In this document: piece by piece, positions 17,670-26,522 of the stretch
Layout of the letters: each line of letters begins with the position of its first letter
Position numbering within the stretch: position 1 is the stretch's first letter
Assembly (NCBI GenBank): GCA_964563105.1
Contig: CAZLXM010000005.1
Coordinates: 1-64,000 of the forward strand
Direction: 5' to 3'
DNA: 64,000 nt
From: CAYVTV01 sp964563105
GTDB taxonomy: Bacteria > Bacteroidota > Bacteroidia > Bacteroidales > GCA-2748055
Made by a program: the position numbers and the translations under genes
The notes under the pieces: generated by a model
The model's input: the letters and a program-made list of their open reading frames with translations, nothing else
Databases searched by the model: none
Told to the model about the DNA's origin: nothing

Positions 17670-18737
17670 ATGATATTTAAAATACAAAGGATTATTTTTC
17701 TAACGGGAATTTTCATGCTTGTTGCTGTTATGGCATGTTCCTCAGGATCACTTAAATCAGGCGGAAAGATCTCATTAAAACATTTACCTGATAAGAAAAA
17801 GGTAGAGGTCAGTTATGACGGAAAAATATTTACAGCATACATTTATCCGGATAATATAGCTAAGCCTGTTTTATATCCCTTAAAAACTTTAAGCGGAAGA
17901 ACACTTACACGAGGATTTCCGTTAGACCCTAAACCCGGTGAACGCTTTGACCATCCGCATCATGTGGGCCTGTGGCTTAATTACGGGGATGTAAACGGGC
18001 TCGACTTCTGGAATAATCCCGGTATATTGCCTGATGAAAGCAAAGGAAGATATGGATATATTGAACACCAGGATGTAGTCAGAATAAAAAGTGGAGGTAA
18101 AAAAGGCCTGCTTGAAGTAAATGCATTATGGAAGAATTATGAAAATGAGGTTTTACTCTCAGAGAATACAATTTATGAATTTTCCACAAAAGACAATACC
18201 ATAATTATTGACAGGATAACTACATTAAAGGCTGAAGGGAAAGAAGTGTTTTTTAAAGATAATAAAGAAGGGATGATTGGTATAAGAGTGGCCAGGGCTT
18301 TGGAACTTCCTTCAAAATCACCCGTTTTATTGCTGGATTCAAATGCGAATATCACAAAAGAAAAAGTGTTGGACAATAATGGAGTGGAAGGTAACTATCT
18401 TAGCAGTGAAGGTATTACAGGCACTGCGGTTTGGGGGACCAGAGGAAGATGGATGTTACTTTACGGAATTGCAGATTGTGAAAATGTTGCCCTGGCAATA
18501 ATTGATCATCCCCAAAATGTTGGATATCCAACATACTGGCATGCCAGAGATTATGGGTTATTTGCCGCGAATACTCTTGGACAGGAAGCCCTGTCAGGGG
18601 GAAAAGATATTTTAAACTTTAAACTTTCAGCAGGGGCATCGGTTACTTTCAAATACCGGATACTGGTGCATTCAGGTGACCTTTTAAGTGCTGAAGAAAT
18701 CAATAAGCTTGCTGATCAGTTTGGAAGTAAAAAATAA
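17670..18737 (+). CDS. DUF6807 (PmoA-like) family lipoprotein
   Basis: The 355-aa protein has a lipoprotein signal with Cys23 (VMACSS). The body matches the DUF6807 family, often annotated as PmoA family protein: it has the His-rich motif RFDHPHHVGLW near residues 92-102 and a late HARDYGLFAANTLG segment. The name refers to distant similarity to methane monooxygenase annotations and does not mean methane oxidation; relatives are widespread in saccharolytic Bacteroidota and Planctomycetes next to glycoside hydrolases. The biochemical role is unknown. It ends the rhamnosidase cluster. Confidence 0.8.
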   Translation: MIFKIQRIIFLTGIFMLVAVMACSSGSLKSGGKISLKHLPDKKKVEVSYDGKIFTAYIYPDNIAKPVLYPLKTLSGRTLTRGFPLDPKPGERFDHPHHVGLWLNYGDVNGLDFWNNPGILPDESKGRYGYIEHQDVVRIKSGGKKGLLEVNALWKNYENEVLLSENTIYEFSTKDNTIIIDRITTLKAEGKEVFFKDNKEGMIGIRVARALELPSKSPVLLLDSNANITKEKVLDNNGVEGNYLSSEGITGTAVWGTRGRWMLLYGIADCENVALAIIDHPQNVGYPTYWHARDYGLFAANTLGQEALSGGKDILNFKLSAGASVTFKYRILVHSGDLLSAEEINKLADQFGSKK

Positions 18738-18756
18738 GGTCCTGTTAAATATATAT

Positions 18757-18764
18757 TAACTTTG
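18757..18764 (+). promoter_or_regulatory. Promoter -7 box for folB
   Basis: TAACTTTG matches the Bacteroidota -7 consensus TAnnTTTG, ending 22 bases before the folB ATG. The same octamer precedes pgk and tRNA-Phe in this window. No clear -33 TTG is at the right distance. Confidence 0.5.
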
Positions 18765-18786
18765 CGCCGCAAAAACCTTCAAATAT

Positions 18787-19137
18787 ATGGGCAGGATTCA
18801 TCTTGAAGAAATGGAGTTTTATGCTTTTCATGGGCATTATACAGAAGAACAGATAGTAGGGAATAAATTTCTGCTTGATATTATTATCGAAACAGATATG
18901 TCAATACCTGCAAATACTGATGATCTTGCAGATGCAATTAATTATCAGACAGTATATAAGCTCATAAAACAGGAAATGTTTAAAAAATCAAAGCTGCTTG
19001 AAAACATTGCAAACAGAATACTTGAAGCTATTTATTCTGAATTTAAAGGTATTCAGAAGGTTACTGTCACAATACGCAAAATGAACCCGCCAATGGGAGG
19101 AAAAATGAGATCTGTTGCAGTTACTTTAAGCAAATGA
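18787..19137 (+). CDS. folB: Dihydroneopterin aldolase
   Basis: This cytosolic folate-pathway enzyme splits 7,8-dihydroneopterin to 6-hydroxymethyl-7,8-dihydropterin and glycolaldehyde. It is 116 aa, the normal length. The N-terminal start (IHLEEMEFYAFHGHYTEE) contains the substrate-binding glutamates near residue 20, and the catalytic lysine is predicted as Lys98 in RKMNPPMGG. A promoter box lies just upstream, so it starts its own transcript; glnS follows after 93 bases. Confidence 0.95.
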   Translation: MGRIHLEEMEFYAFHGHYTEEQIVGNKFLLDIIIETDMSIPANTDDLADAINYQTVYKLIKQEMFKKSKLLENIANRILEAIYSEFKGIQKVTVTIRKMNPPMGGKMRSVAVTLSK

Positions 19138-19230
19138 CAAAAAATCAATAAGTTTTTAGTTATAATGGCGTAATAAGATAATGTTCTGATAATGAATAAT
19201 ATAATTCTTAATAATAATTTCTAGATCCTT

Positions 19231-20931
19231 ATGAATACTGAAGAAAAAGAAGTATCCCGCGGCCCGCATTTTATTGAAGCTATTGTTGAAGAAGATTTGA
19301 AAGCAGGGAAGAATAATAAAATAATTCATACTCGTTTTCCTCCCGAACCAAATGGATATTTACATATTGGCCATGCAAAAGCTATTTGCCTGGATTTTGG
19401 GGTTGCCCTCAAATACGGAGGGAAGGCCAATCTTCGTTTCGATGATACAAATCCTGTTAAAGAAGAACTTGAATATGTAGAATCAATTAAGGAGGATATC
19501 CGCTGGCTTGGATTTGACTGGGAAGATAGGGAATATTATGCTTCTGATTATTTTGATCAGTTGTATGAATGGGCACTTCAGCTTATAAAAGCAGGAAAAG
19601 CATATGTTGATGATCAGTCTTCTGATGCTATAGCAGAACAAAAAGGGACTCTTACTGAAGCCGGAAAAGAAAGTCCATACCGGAGCAGGTCTGTTGAAGA
19701 AAACCTTAATCTTTTTATAAGGATGAAAGAGGGAGAATTTCCTGAAGGCACCCGGGTCTTAAGGGCTAAAATCGATATGGCATCGCCAAATATGCATATG
19801 AGAGACCCGGTTATGTACAGGATCATTCATAAACCACATCACAGAACAGGAGACAAATGGTGTATTTATCCTATGTACGACTGGGCGCATGGTCAGTCTG
19901 ATTATATCGAAGGTATAACCCATTCATTATGTACGCTTGAGTTTGAAGTACACCGGCCATTATACGAATGGTATCTTGATCAGATTTATAACCCCGGAAC
20001 AATTAGACCAAGGCAGATTGAATTTGCAAGATTAAATCTTAATTATACAATAATGAGCAAAAGGAAATTGCTTGAGCTCGTTAATAATAAGCTTGTTAAT
20101 GGATGGGATGACCCGCGAATGCCTACATTATCAGGCCTGAGGCGAAGAGGATATACACCTGCCTCAATTCGGAATTTTTCTGAAAAAATTGGGATTACTA
20201 AGACTGACGGGATAATTGATGTTTCTCTTCTGGAACATAGTGTAAGGGAAGATCTGAATAAAATAGCTCCGAGAGTTATGGCTGTCTTAAATCCTGTAAA
20301 ATTGATTTTGACAAATTATCCGGAAGGGAAGGTTGAAGAATTGGAAACAATAAATAATCCTGAGGATGAAAGCATGGGAACTAGATATATCCCTTTTTCA
20401 AGGGAAATTTATATTGAAAAGGATGATTTTATGGAAGTGCCTCATAAGAACTTTTTCCGCTTATTCCCTGGTGGGGAGGTTCGCCTGAAATCTGCCTATA
20501 TTATTAAGTGTGAAGAGATAATTAAAGATCCGGTAAGCGGACAGATCAAAGAGATAAGATGCAGCTATGACCCTGAAACACGCAGCGGCAGACCGCAATC
20601 AAACCGGAAAGTAAAGAGTACCCTTCACTGGCTTTCTGTCCCACATGCAGTTAAAGCTGAGGTCAGGCTTTATGATCGTTTGTTCAGCGACCCTGAGCCG
20701 GACAATCATAAAGACCGTGATTTTAAAGAATTTCTGAATCCCGGTTCATTAAAAATCCTGTCCGAATGTTATATTGAAGCGGGACTTAAAGATGCTAAAC
20801 CATATGAGCATTTTCAGTTTCAACGTCTGGGATATTTTAGTGTTGATCCGCTGAGTAAACCCGAAAGTCCGGTATTTAACAGAACTGTCTCCTTAAGGGA
20901 TACATGGATAAAAAAGAAAAGTGAAAAATAA
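19231..20931 (+). CDS. glnS: Glutaminyl-tRNA synthetase
   Basis: This charges tRNA-Gln with glutamine. It is 566 aa, normal for bacterial GlnRS. The class I signatures are present: HIGH at residues 45-48 and the KMSKS-type loop MSKRK at about 275-279. The C-terminal anticodon-binding beta-barrels (from about residue 340) are complete. The phrase FPPEPNGYLHIGHAKAI is typical of GlnS rather than GltX. It converges with the nfu gene at 21007. Confidence 0.97.
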   Translation: MNTEEKEVSRGPHFIEAIVEEDLKAGKNNKIIHTRFPPEPNGYLHIGHAKAICLDFGVALKYGGKANLRFDDTNPVKEELEYVESIKEDIRWLGFDWEDREYYASDYFDQLYEWALQLIKAGKAYVDDQSSDAIAEQKGTLTEAGKESPYRSRSVEENLNLFIRMKEGEFPEGTRVLRAKIDMASPNMHMRDPVMYRIIHKPHHRTGDKWCIYPMYDWAHGQSDYIEGITHSLCTLEFEVHRPLYEWYLDQIYNPGTIRPRQIEFARLNLNYTIMSKRKLLELVNNKLVNGWDDPRMPTLSGLRRRGYTPASIRNFSEKIGITKTDGIIDVSLLEHSVREDLNKIAPRVMAVLNPVKLILTNYPEGKVEELETINNPEDESMGTRYIPFSREIYIEKDDFMEVPHKNFFRLFPGGEVRLKSAYIIKCEEIIKDPVSGQIKEIRCSYDPETRSGRPQSNRKVKSTLHWLSVPHAVKAEVRLYDRLFSDPEPDNHKDRDFKEFLNPGSLKILSECYIEAGLKDAKPYEHFQFQRLGYFSVDPLSKPESPVFNRTVSLRDTWIKKKSEK

Positions 20932-21006
20932 AGTCTGTAAAATTTAAGTTATTATAAACAAGCGGGTATCTTTAAGAATTTGTACACCTTAATTATAAAT
21001 TCCCTG

Positions 21007-21234
21007 TTATACCGCAATTACTTCTTTAATCTCAGGAACTTCCTGAATAACAGCCTGTTCAACGCCGGCTTTTAATGTCATTACACTATAAGGGCAACCA
21101 TGGCATGTTCCTAAAAGCTTTACTTTTACTACATTATCATTTGTGATCTCTACAAGACTGATATCTCCGCCATCTGACTGAAGATATGGTCTTATTTTTT
21201 CAAGTGCACTATTAACTTTTGCTGTTAAATCCAT
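21007..21234 (-). CDS. NifU C-terminal-type iron-sulfur scaffold protein
   Basis: This 75-aa protein is a stand-alone NifU/Nfu C-terminal domain. Cys44 and Cys47 in TCHGCPYS form the C-x-x-C that, as a dimer, holds a transferable Fe-S cluster. It starts 5 bases after the stop of the Mrp ATPase, so both are cotranslated and presumably work together in cluster delivery. It is the last gene of the minus-strand run from holB. Strongly conserved; only the target proteins are unknown. Confidence 0.92.
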   Translation of the reverse strand: MDLTAKVNSALEKIRPYLQSDGGDISLVEITNDNVVKVKLLGTCHGCPYSVMTLKAGVEQAVIQEVPEIKEVIAV

Positions 21235-21239
21235 ATTAT

Positions 21240-22379
21240 TTATGACTTATTGTTTTTATTTACTGCATCGCAGCCTTCATAATTCGTAATTTCAACTTTC
21301 CTGGTAGGTTCTTTCTCTTTGTTGCGCTTATCTATCTCATAGATAACTTTGGATGCAAGCTCTTTAAAAGCTTTTCCCTGTAAGGTATTTTCGTCAAGGA
21401 CCGAAGGGCGCCCTGAGTCCCCGTCTTCACAAACAGACTGTACGATAGGTATCTGTCCTAAAAACTCAATATCCATTTTTTCAGCTAATTTCTTGCAACC
21501 TTCTTTACCAAAAATATAATACTTGTTTTCAGGGAGCTCGGCAGGGGTAAACCAGGCCATGTTTTCCACAAGCCCTAATATAGGAACATCTATTTTATCC
21601 CCCCTGAACATAGATATCCCTTTTATTGCATCGGCAAGTGCTACCTGTTGAGGTGTACTAATGATTATTGCCCCTGTAACAGGGACTTCCTGAACAAGGG
21701 TCAGATGAACATCTCCGGTACCGGGAGGCATATCAATGAACAAGTAGTCAAGATCGCCCCAATCACTCTGATGTAATAACTGTTTTAATGCATTTGTTGC
21801 CATTGGGCCTCTCCATACCAAAGCATCTTCAGGATTAACAAAAAATCCGATTGATAATAATTTTACACCATGCTTTTTAACCGGAATAATGTATTCCATC
21901 TTTCCTTCCTGACGAATTTGAGGCCTGGCCCCATAAAGATCAAACATGCGAGGCAAAGAAGGGCCATAAATATCTGCATCAACCAACCCTGTTGATGCCC
22001 CGGTTTTTGCAACAGCAACCGCAAGATTAACAGCAACTGTCGATTTTCCTACTCCGCCTTTTCCAGAAGCAACGGCAATAATATTTTTCACTCCCGATAA
22101 ACCGGCTTTTTGTTCACTACCTGGATCAGAAAATGCAAGTTCTTCAACTGTTACTTCTGTTTCATTATTTAATTGCTTTTCTAAAATTTTTATACAAGCA
22201 TTGCGGATTGAATTTTTAAAAGGGTCATTTTTTTTCTTGAAAGTTAAGCTAAGGCCAACTCTGTTATTGTTTAGTGTAACATTATTTATTATCCCCATTT
22301 CCACAATGTTCTTTCCGGTTTCGGGATGCTTTACCTGCTTTAAAATTTCCAGTATCTGTTCTTTAGTAAGCTTCATCAT
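21240..22379 (-). CDS. Mrp/ApbC family P-loop ATPase for Fe-S cluster assembly
   Basis: The 379-aa protein has an N-terminal MIP18/DUF59 domain (about residues 5-85) and a ParA/MinD-like ATPase with the deviant Walker A GKGGVGKST at 106-114. ApbC/Mrp proteins bind and transfer Fe-S clusters. In E. coli Mrp a C-x-x-C pair follows the VENM segment; here that place reads AWFTPAELPENKYYIFG without cysteines, a form I associate with Bacteroidota Mrp. The Fe-S scaffold role may therefore rest on the adjacent Nfu. ATG 22379 is followed by a second Met, either of which can start. Confidence 0.93.
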   Translation of the reverse strand: MMKLTKEQILEILKQVKHPETGKNIVEMGIINNVTLNNNRVGLSLTFKKKNDPFKNSIRNACIKILEKQLNNETEVTVEELAFSDPGSEQKAGLSGVKNIIAVASGKGGVGKSTVAVNLAVAVAKTGASTGLVDADIYGPSLPRMFDLYGARPQIRQEGKMEYIIPVKKHGVKLLSIGFFVNPEDALVWRGPMATNALKQLLHQSDWGDLDYLFIDMPPGTGDVHLTLVQEVPVTGAIIISTPQQVALADAIKGISMFRGDKIDVPILGLVENMAWFTPAELPENKYYIFGKEGCKKLAEKMDIEFLGQIPIVQSVCEDGDSGRPSVLDENTLQGKAFKELASKVIYEIDKRNKEKEPTRKVEITNYEGCDAVNKNNKS

Positions 22380-22394
22380 TTAAAAAAATTTATA

Positions 22395-22402
22395 CAAATA
22401 TA
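22395..22402 (-). promoter_or_regulatory. Possible internal promoter -7 box for mrp
   Basis: On the minus strand this reads TATATTTG, matching TAnnTTTG, 16 bases before the mrp start in the 41-base gap after the Atl gene. It would give mrp-nfu their own transcript with a very short leader. No well-placed -33 TTG is visible. Confidence 0.35.
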
Positions 22403-22420
22403 TCAAAAAATTATTATTAT

Positions 22421-22783
22421 TTAGTCTAATTCTTTATTAGGGTCCCAAAAAGTTTTTTCAAAAAATTTAACCCTGTCATTTTCTACTTTTATCCCTTCAC
22501 TTTCTAAAAGTTCCTGCATTACATTTTTTCCTCCAAAATGATGTTTTCCTGTAAGTAATCCATTTCTGTTAACTACACGATGGGCAGGAATATATTTCTG
22601 TAAAGAACCTGAATTATTCAGTGCCCAGCCTACCATACGGGCAGAGCGTGCAGTTCCGAGATAACGTGCAATAGCCCCGTAACTGGTAACTCTTCCATAT
22701 GGTATGCAGGAAGTTATTTCATATACTCTGCTGAAAAATCCGTCATTTTCAGTTTGCAGGCCTTTATTTTTAAACTTTTTCAA
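22421..22783 (-). CDS. Alkyltransferase-like (ATL) DNA repair protein, MGMT family without the active cysteine
   Basis: The 120-aa protein matches the C-terminal DNA-binding domain of O6-alkylguanine methyltransferases (VYEITSCIPYGRVTSYGAIA, then ARMVGWALNNSG). The active-site PCHRV is replaced by PAHRV (Ala67), so it cannot accept an alkyl group. Characterised ATL proteins bind O6-alkylguanine and pass it to nucleotide excision repair, which is the likely role here. Its start overlaps the end of trmB by 14 bases, so the two are translationally coupled. Confidence 0.9.
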   Translation of the reverse strand: MKKFKNKGLQTENDGFFSRVYEITSCIPYGRVTSYGAIARYLGTARSARMVGWALNNSGSLQKYIPAHRVVNRNGLLTGKHHFGGKNVMQELLESEGIKVENDRVKFFEKTFWDPNKELD

Positions 22784-23486
22784 ACTTATTAATTTCAGGT
22801 TCTATCAATATCTTATCTGAAGGAAGTTTAAATTGCAAATAATAAATGGGTTTACCTTCATTAAGAAATTGCCTTTCATAAAATGTTTGTATTCTCAAGA
22901 TATCATCTTGTTTATCGGAATGATAAAGATTTTTTGTGCTGAATGATATTTCCAGGTTATTTTTTTGAACAATAGCTTCAGCATAGTGGAATAGTTGCTG
23001 AGAATCTGTTTTCAGGTGAATAAAACCATTATCATTAAGGAAATTTTGGTATAAGCTGAGGAATTCTGAAGAACATAATCTTTTTTTTCTTTTTTTTAAT
23101 TTAAGTTGAGGATCGGGGAAAGTCAGCCATATTTCATCAACTTCATTTTTATCGAAAAAACGAAAAATAAATTCAATTCTTGTTCTTAGAAAAGCAGCAT
23201 TATTTATATTTTCCTCATTAATTATTTTTGCGCCTCTCCAAATTCTGGCACCTTTTATATCTACCCCTATGAAATTTTTATGTTGAAACATTTTTGCCAG
23301 GCCTACTGTATATTCTCCTTTGCCACATCCCAATTCGAGAACAATCGGGTTGTTATTGTTAAAGACCATTTTCTTCCACTGTCCTTTAAATTGGTGGTCC
23401 TGTGAGAATATCTCCTTAAAAGGGGGCTGAATGACCCTTTGGAAAGCAGCCATCTCTTCAAACCGTTGTAACTTATTCTTTCCCAA
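22770..23486 (-). CDS. trmB: tRNA (guanine-N7-)-methyltransferase
   Basis: This cytosolic SAM enzyme makes m7G46 in the tRNA variable loop. It is 238 aa, normal length. The SAM-binding motif LELGCGKGEYTVGLA is near residues 50-64, and the TrmB signature TFPDPQLKLKKRKKRL is near 121-136. It starts 10 bases after gldH and overlaps the ATL gene by 14 bases. Confidence 0.95.
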   Translation of the reverse strand: MGKNKLQRFEEMAAFQRVIQPPFKEIFSQDHQFKGQWKKMVFNNNNPIVLELGCGKGEYTVGLAKMFQHKNFIGVDIKGARIWRGAKIINEENINNAAFLRTRIEFIFRFFDKNEVDEIWLTFPDPQLKLKKRKKRLCSSEFLSLYQNFLNDNGFIHLKTDSQQLFHYAEAIVQKNNLEISFSTKNLYHSDKQDDILRIQTFYERQFLNEGKPIYYLQFKLPSDKILIEPEINKFEKV

Positions 23487-23496
23487 AGGAGTTTAA

Positions 23497-24018
23497 TTAT
23501 TTAGGATACTTATATTTTTCTATTCTGAATCCTACATCTGTTACAGGTACCTCCGGCGCCCTAACTCCCTGTTCCAGAATAAATTTATAATTTCCCGGGT
23601 ATTGGAATCTTATGTTATTTTTATACATTCTGCTTATATGCTTAATTTTACCATAGCCATAGCCATACCATTTCCCTTTTTCATTTGTTATCATAATCTC
23701 CAGAGTATCTTTTATTGAAACTCCTGCAGGACTAACTGTTGTAATCAAAATAAAAAGGTTTTCGTAGGGATAATCAGTCGTGTGCCTAATGTTTACAAGA
23801 AGGTTATAGGGCTGAAGTGAATCGCTTACCTCAGCTTCAAAAATTTTTTTGTCATCATAATGCCACATCCCCTCATTTGTTTTTTGATATACATCATAAA
23901 ACATGTTGGGATCGCAGGCTTGTATCATCAGAATTGTGAAAAAAGTTATAAAGAGATATAAACGGCCCGGTTTATACGAACAGGTCTCAGATTTTTTGCC
24001 CTTCTTTTTCATACACAA
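23497..24018 (-). CDS. gldH: Gliding motility lipoprotein GldH
   Basis: This 173-aa lipoprotein has a signal ending at lipobox IQAC with Cys35, followed by DPNMFYDVYQKTNEGMW. That start and the late WYGYGYGKIKH segment match the GldH family, needed for gliding in Flavobacterium and found widely in Bacteroidota with type IX secretion. An internal start at Met3 (24012) is possible. Its place between ricT and trmB is housekeeping context. SprE and PorX elsewhere in the window support a type IX system. Confidence 0.88.
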   Translation of the reverse strand: MCMKKKGKKSETCSYKPGRLYLFITFFTILMIQACDPNMFYDVYQKTNEGMWHYDDKKIFEAEVSDSLQPYNLLVNIRHTTDYPYENLFILITTVSPAGVSIKDTLEIMITNEKGKWYGYGYGKIKHISRMYKNNIRFQYPGNYKFILEQGVRAPEVPVTDVGFRIEKYKYPK

Positions 24019-24041
24019 TTTTAATAGTGAATTATTTTCAT

Positions 24042-25169
24042 TTAAGGATCTTTTCTTGTTTTTTTCCTTTTACTTTTTTTTGTATGGTCAAAACGTGTAA
24101 CACTGGCCTCTCCCGCGTCGTTCCGATATGAGTTTTCTTCAGGGGCTTTTTTATTATTCAGTTTTTCCAGGCTTTCGGGAATTATTCCTTTAGAATTCAA
24201 TTCAATAATATCCTTTACCTTTTCTACCGGAACGGGAACCAGATTAATCATGGATTGTTTATCAAGCGAATACCAATATAGTTTCCGGTAAACATCAGTC
24301 TTTTGGTGAAACCAGTCTCCATTTTTTGTTTTCAGGGCTGTTTCTTTATCAGGAAAATCTTTTTGTGTATCCATGTAACTAATAACCTCGTAGTTTAAAC
24401 AACATTTTAGTTTCCCGCATTGTCCGGCAAGTTTTTGCGGATTCAGGGATACTTCCTGGTAACGGGCAGCAGCTGTTGTTACAGAAATAAAGCTTGACAT
24501 CCAGGTAGAGCAACACAATTCCCTTCCGCATGAAGCTATTCCCCCTATGCGCCCTGCCTCCTGCCTGGCACCTATCTGTTTCATTTCTATGCGAATCTTG
24601 AATTCTTCAGCGAGAAGCTTGATCAATTCCCTGAAATCTACTCTTTCATCTGCAATATAGTAGAAGATAGCTTTTGTTTTATCTCCCTGATATTCAACAT
24701 CTCCAATTTTCATATTTAAATTAAGCCCGGCAGATATTTGTCTTGATTTTATCATAGTATTCTCTTCAAGATCAATGGCTTCTTTCCATTTTTCAAGATC
24801 TGCCGGTTTTGCTTTCCTATAAATCTTTTTAAATTCATCTGTCCGAACAGTTGATTCATTCATGGCAAGCTTTCTTAAAACCAATGGCCCGGTAAGGCTT
24901 ACAATCCCAATATCATGCCCCGGTGATGCTTCAACTGCAACTATATCTCCTTTTTTTAATCTTAATTGATTAACATTTTTATAGATACCCTTGCGTGTAT
25001 TTTTGAACCTTATCTCTGTAAGGTCAGTATCACCGGCTGATACGGGAATTGCCCCTAACCAGTCAAAATTATCAAGCTTGGCACATGAATTATAATATTG
25101 AATGACTTTGTTCCTGCATTCCTTTTCATTATCATTGCAGGGTTGCTTGCAATATCCTCTATTTATCAT
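24042..25169 (-). CDS. ricT: RicT-like PSP1 domain protein
   Basis: The 375-aa cytosolic protein has a PSP1 C-terminal domain with two cysteine clusters, ASCGRELCCSTW and AGQCGKLKCCLNYE, which in Bacillus RicT bind an Fe-S cluster within the RicA/F/T complex that affects RNase Y activity. Neither RicA nor RicF is encoded here, so only the fold and metal site are supported. A charged, Lys-rich tail ends the protein (TKKSKRKKTRKDP). It sits between holB (45-base gap) and gldH (23-base gap), an order I recall as common in Bacteroidota. Confidence 0.85.
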   Translation of the reverse strand: MINRGYCKQPCNDNEKECRNKVIQYYNSCAKLDNFDWLGAIPVSAGDTDLTEIRFKNTRKGIYKNVNQLRLKKGDIVAVEASPGHDIGIVSLTGPLVLRKLAMNESTVRTDEFKKIYRKAKPADLEKWKEAIDLEENTMIKSRQISAGLNLNMKIGDVEYQGDKTKAIFYYIADERVDFRELIKLLAEEFKIRIEMKQIGARQEAGRIGGIASCGRELCCSTWMSSFISVTTAAARYQEVSLNPQKLAGQCGKLKCCLNYEVISYMDTQKDFPDKETALKTKNGDWFHQKTDVYRKLYWYSLDKQSMINLVPVPVEKVKDIIELNSKGIIPESLEKLNNKKAPEENSYRNDAGEASVTRFDHTKKSKRKKTRKDP

Positions 25170-25214
25170 TATTTTAATTCTTAAGGGAGAAAAATGTAAA
25201 ATTAATGAAAAAAA

Positions 25215-26351
25215 TCATTGATTTAATAGTTTTCCAATCTTCAGACACATATCAAGAAAGACAATTCGTGCATATGCGTGGCCAGAAATATGGTTGTAAG
25301 CATCGTTTAGCTCTTCATATAATTGATTGATATTTACATCATTAACAAATTTAGAAAATTTTTTGGAGAAATCATTTTCATAGCTTGTCATGTGTGTTGA
25401 TTCGCTTACGTTGAGAGTGAGCAGATAATTTTCTCTAAACATACGTATTGCATATAAAAGGAAAGATTTCTGTCTTTCTCTTCCATAAGATGATATCTCT
25501 TCTACCCACCGCATTATATTTTCCAGTTTTCTGGAATAAGCCGATCTTGTCAATTGCACAAATCTTTCAAAACATTCTTTATTATTTTCATCTGATTCAA
25601 GGAAAGTGAGAGCTTTATTATAATTTCCATTAGCCAGCCGTACTATGTCAATTACTTTTTCGGGCTGTAAATTATATTTTTCCAAAAGAGATTGTCTGAT
25701 ATCTTCATCTTTAAATGGAGGGATTTTAATTATCCGGGTCCGGGAAAGAACTGTCGGAAGAATTTCAGTATAATTTTCGGAAACAAACAAAAAAAGAGTA
25801 TATGGAGGTGGTTCCTCTATAATTTTAAGAAGCTTGTTGGCTGCTGTGATATGCATCCTTTCCGGGAGCCACATAACAAGAATTTTATAATCCGACTCAT
25901 ACGATTTAACAGATAACTTTCTGAGTATTTCACTGCTGTCCTGAGTACTTATTAAACCTTGCTTATTTTCCATCCCTATTTTTTCATACCATTGAAATTG
26001 ATTCAAATAAGGATTTTCAATTAATGCTTCTCTCCACTTTTCTGATAAACTTACTGAAGATGCACTATCAGCACTGTCATCACTTTTATTAACTGATACT
26101 GATGGAAATACAAAATGAAGATCGGGATGGATATATTTTTTTAATTTAATACAGGATGGGCATTGACCACAGGCATCTGTTTCATTTCTATGGATGCAGA
26201 AAATAAATTGTGCATAAGCCAAAGCCAGTGCAAGCTTTCCTGAGCCTTCAGGGCCGTGGAATAACTGGGCATGACTTATTCTGCCCTCGTTTACACTTTG
26301 TCTTAACCTTTTTTTAATTATTTCTTGTCCCGGTATTTCCTTAAATAGCAT
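25215..26351 (-). CDS. holB: DNA polymerase III delta' subunit
   Basis: This is the clamp-loader subunit that helps open and load the sliding clamp. It is 378 aa. The P-loop region GPEGSGKLALA begins at residue 33, and the zinc module uses Cys52, Cys61, Cys64 and Cys67, as in delta'/gamma family members. The sensor region ANKLLKIIEEPP is also present. It is the first gene of the seven-gene minus-strand run that continues to nfu. No exact TAnnTTTG box was found before it. Confidence 0.93.
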   Translation of the reverse strand: MLFKEIPGQEIIKKRLRQSVNEGRISHAQLFHGPEGSGKLALALAYAQFIFCIHRNETDACGQCPSCIKLKKYIHPDLHFVFPSVSVNKSDDSADSASSVSLSEKWREALIENPYLNQFQWYEKIGMENKQGLISTQDSSEILRKLSVKSYESDYKILVMWLPERMHITAANKLLKIIEEPPPYTLFLFVSENYTEILPTVLSRTRIIKIPPFKDEDIRQSLLEKYNLQPEKVIDIVRLANGNYNKALTFLESDENNKECFERFVQLTRSAYSRKLENIMRWVEEISSYGRERQKSFLLYAIRMFRENYLLTLNVSESTHMTSYENDFSKKFSKFVNDVNINQLYEELNDAYNHISGHAYARIVFLDMCLKIGKLLNQ

Positions 26352-26467
26352 ATCATGTTATTATTACCGGCTATTTTTATACTCCGGCCATAAAATTGGC
26401 AGGATTATTTTTTGATCAAAATATTAGCCATATATTTTAACAAAGATAATTATAAAAATACTTTTTT

Positions 26468-26475
26468 TAACTTTG
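26468..26475 (+). promoter_or_regulatory. Promoter -7 box for pgk
   Basis: TAACTTTG matches the phylum -7 consensus and predicts a transcript start near 26482 and a leader of about 40 bases before the pgk ATG. Confidence 0.5.
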
Positions 26476-26522
26476 AGCTTTATTTTGAAAGTAAATAATT
26501 AATAACCAAAAAATCTTCACAA

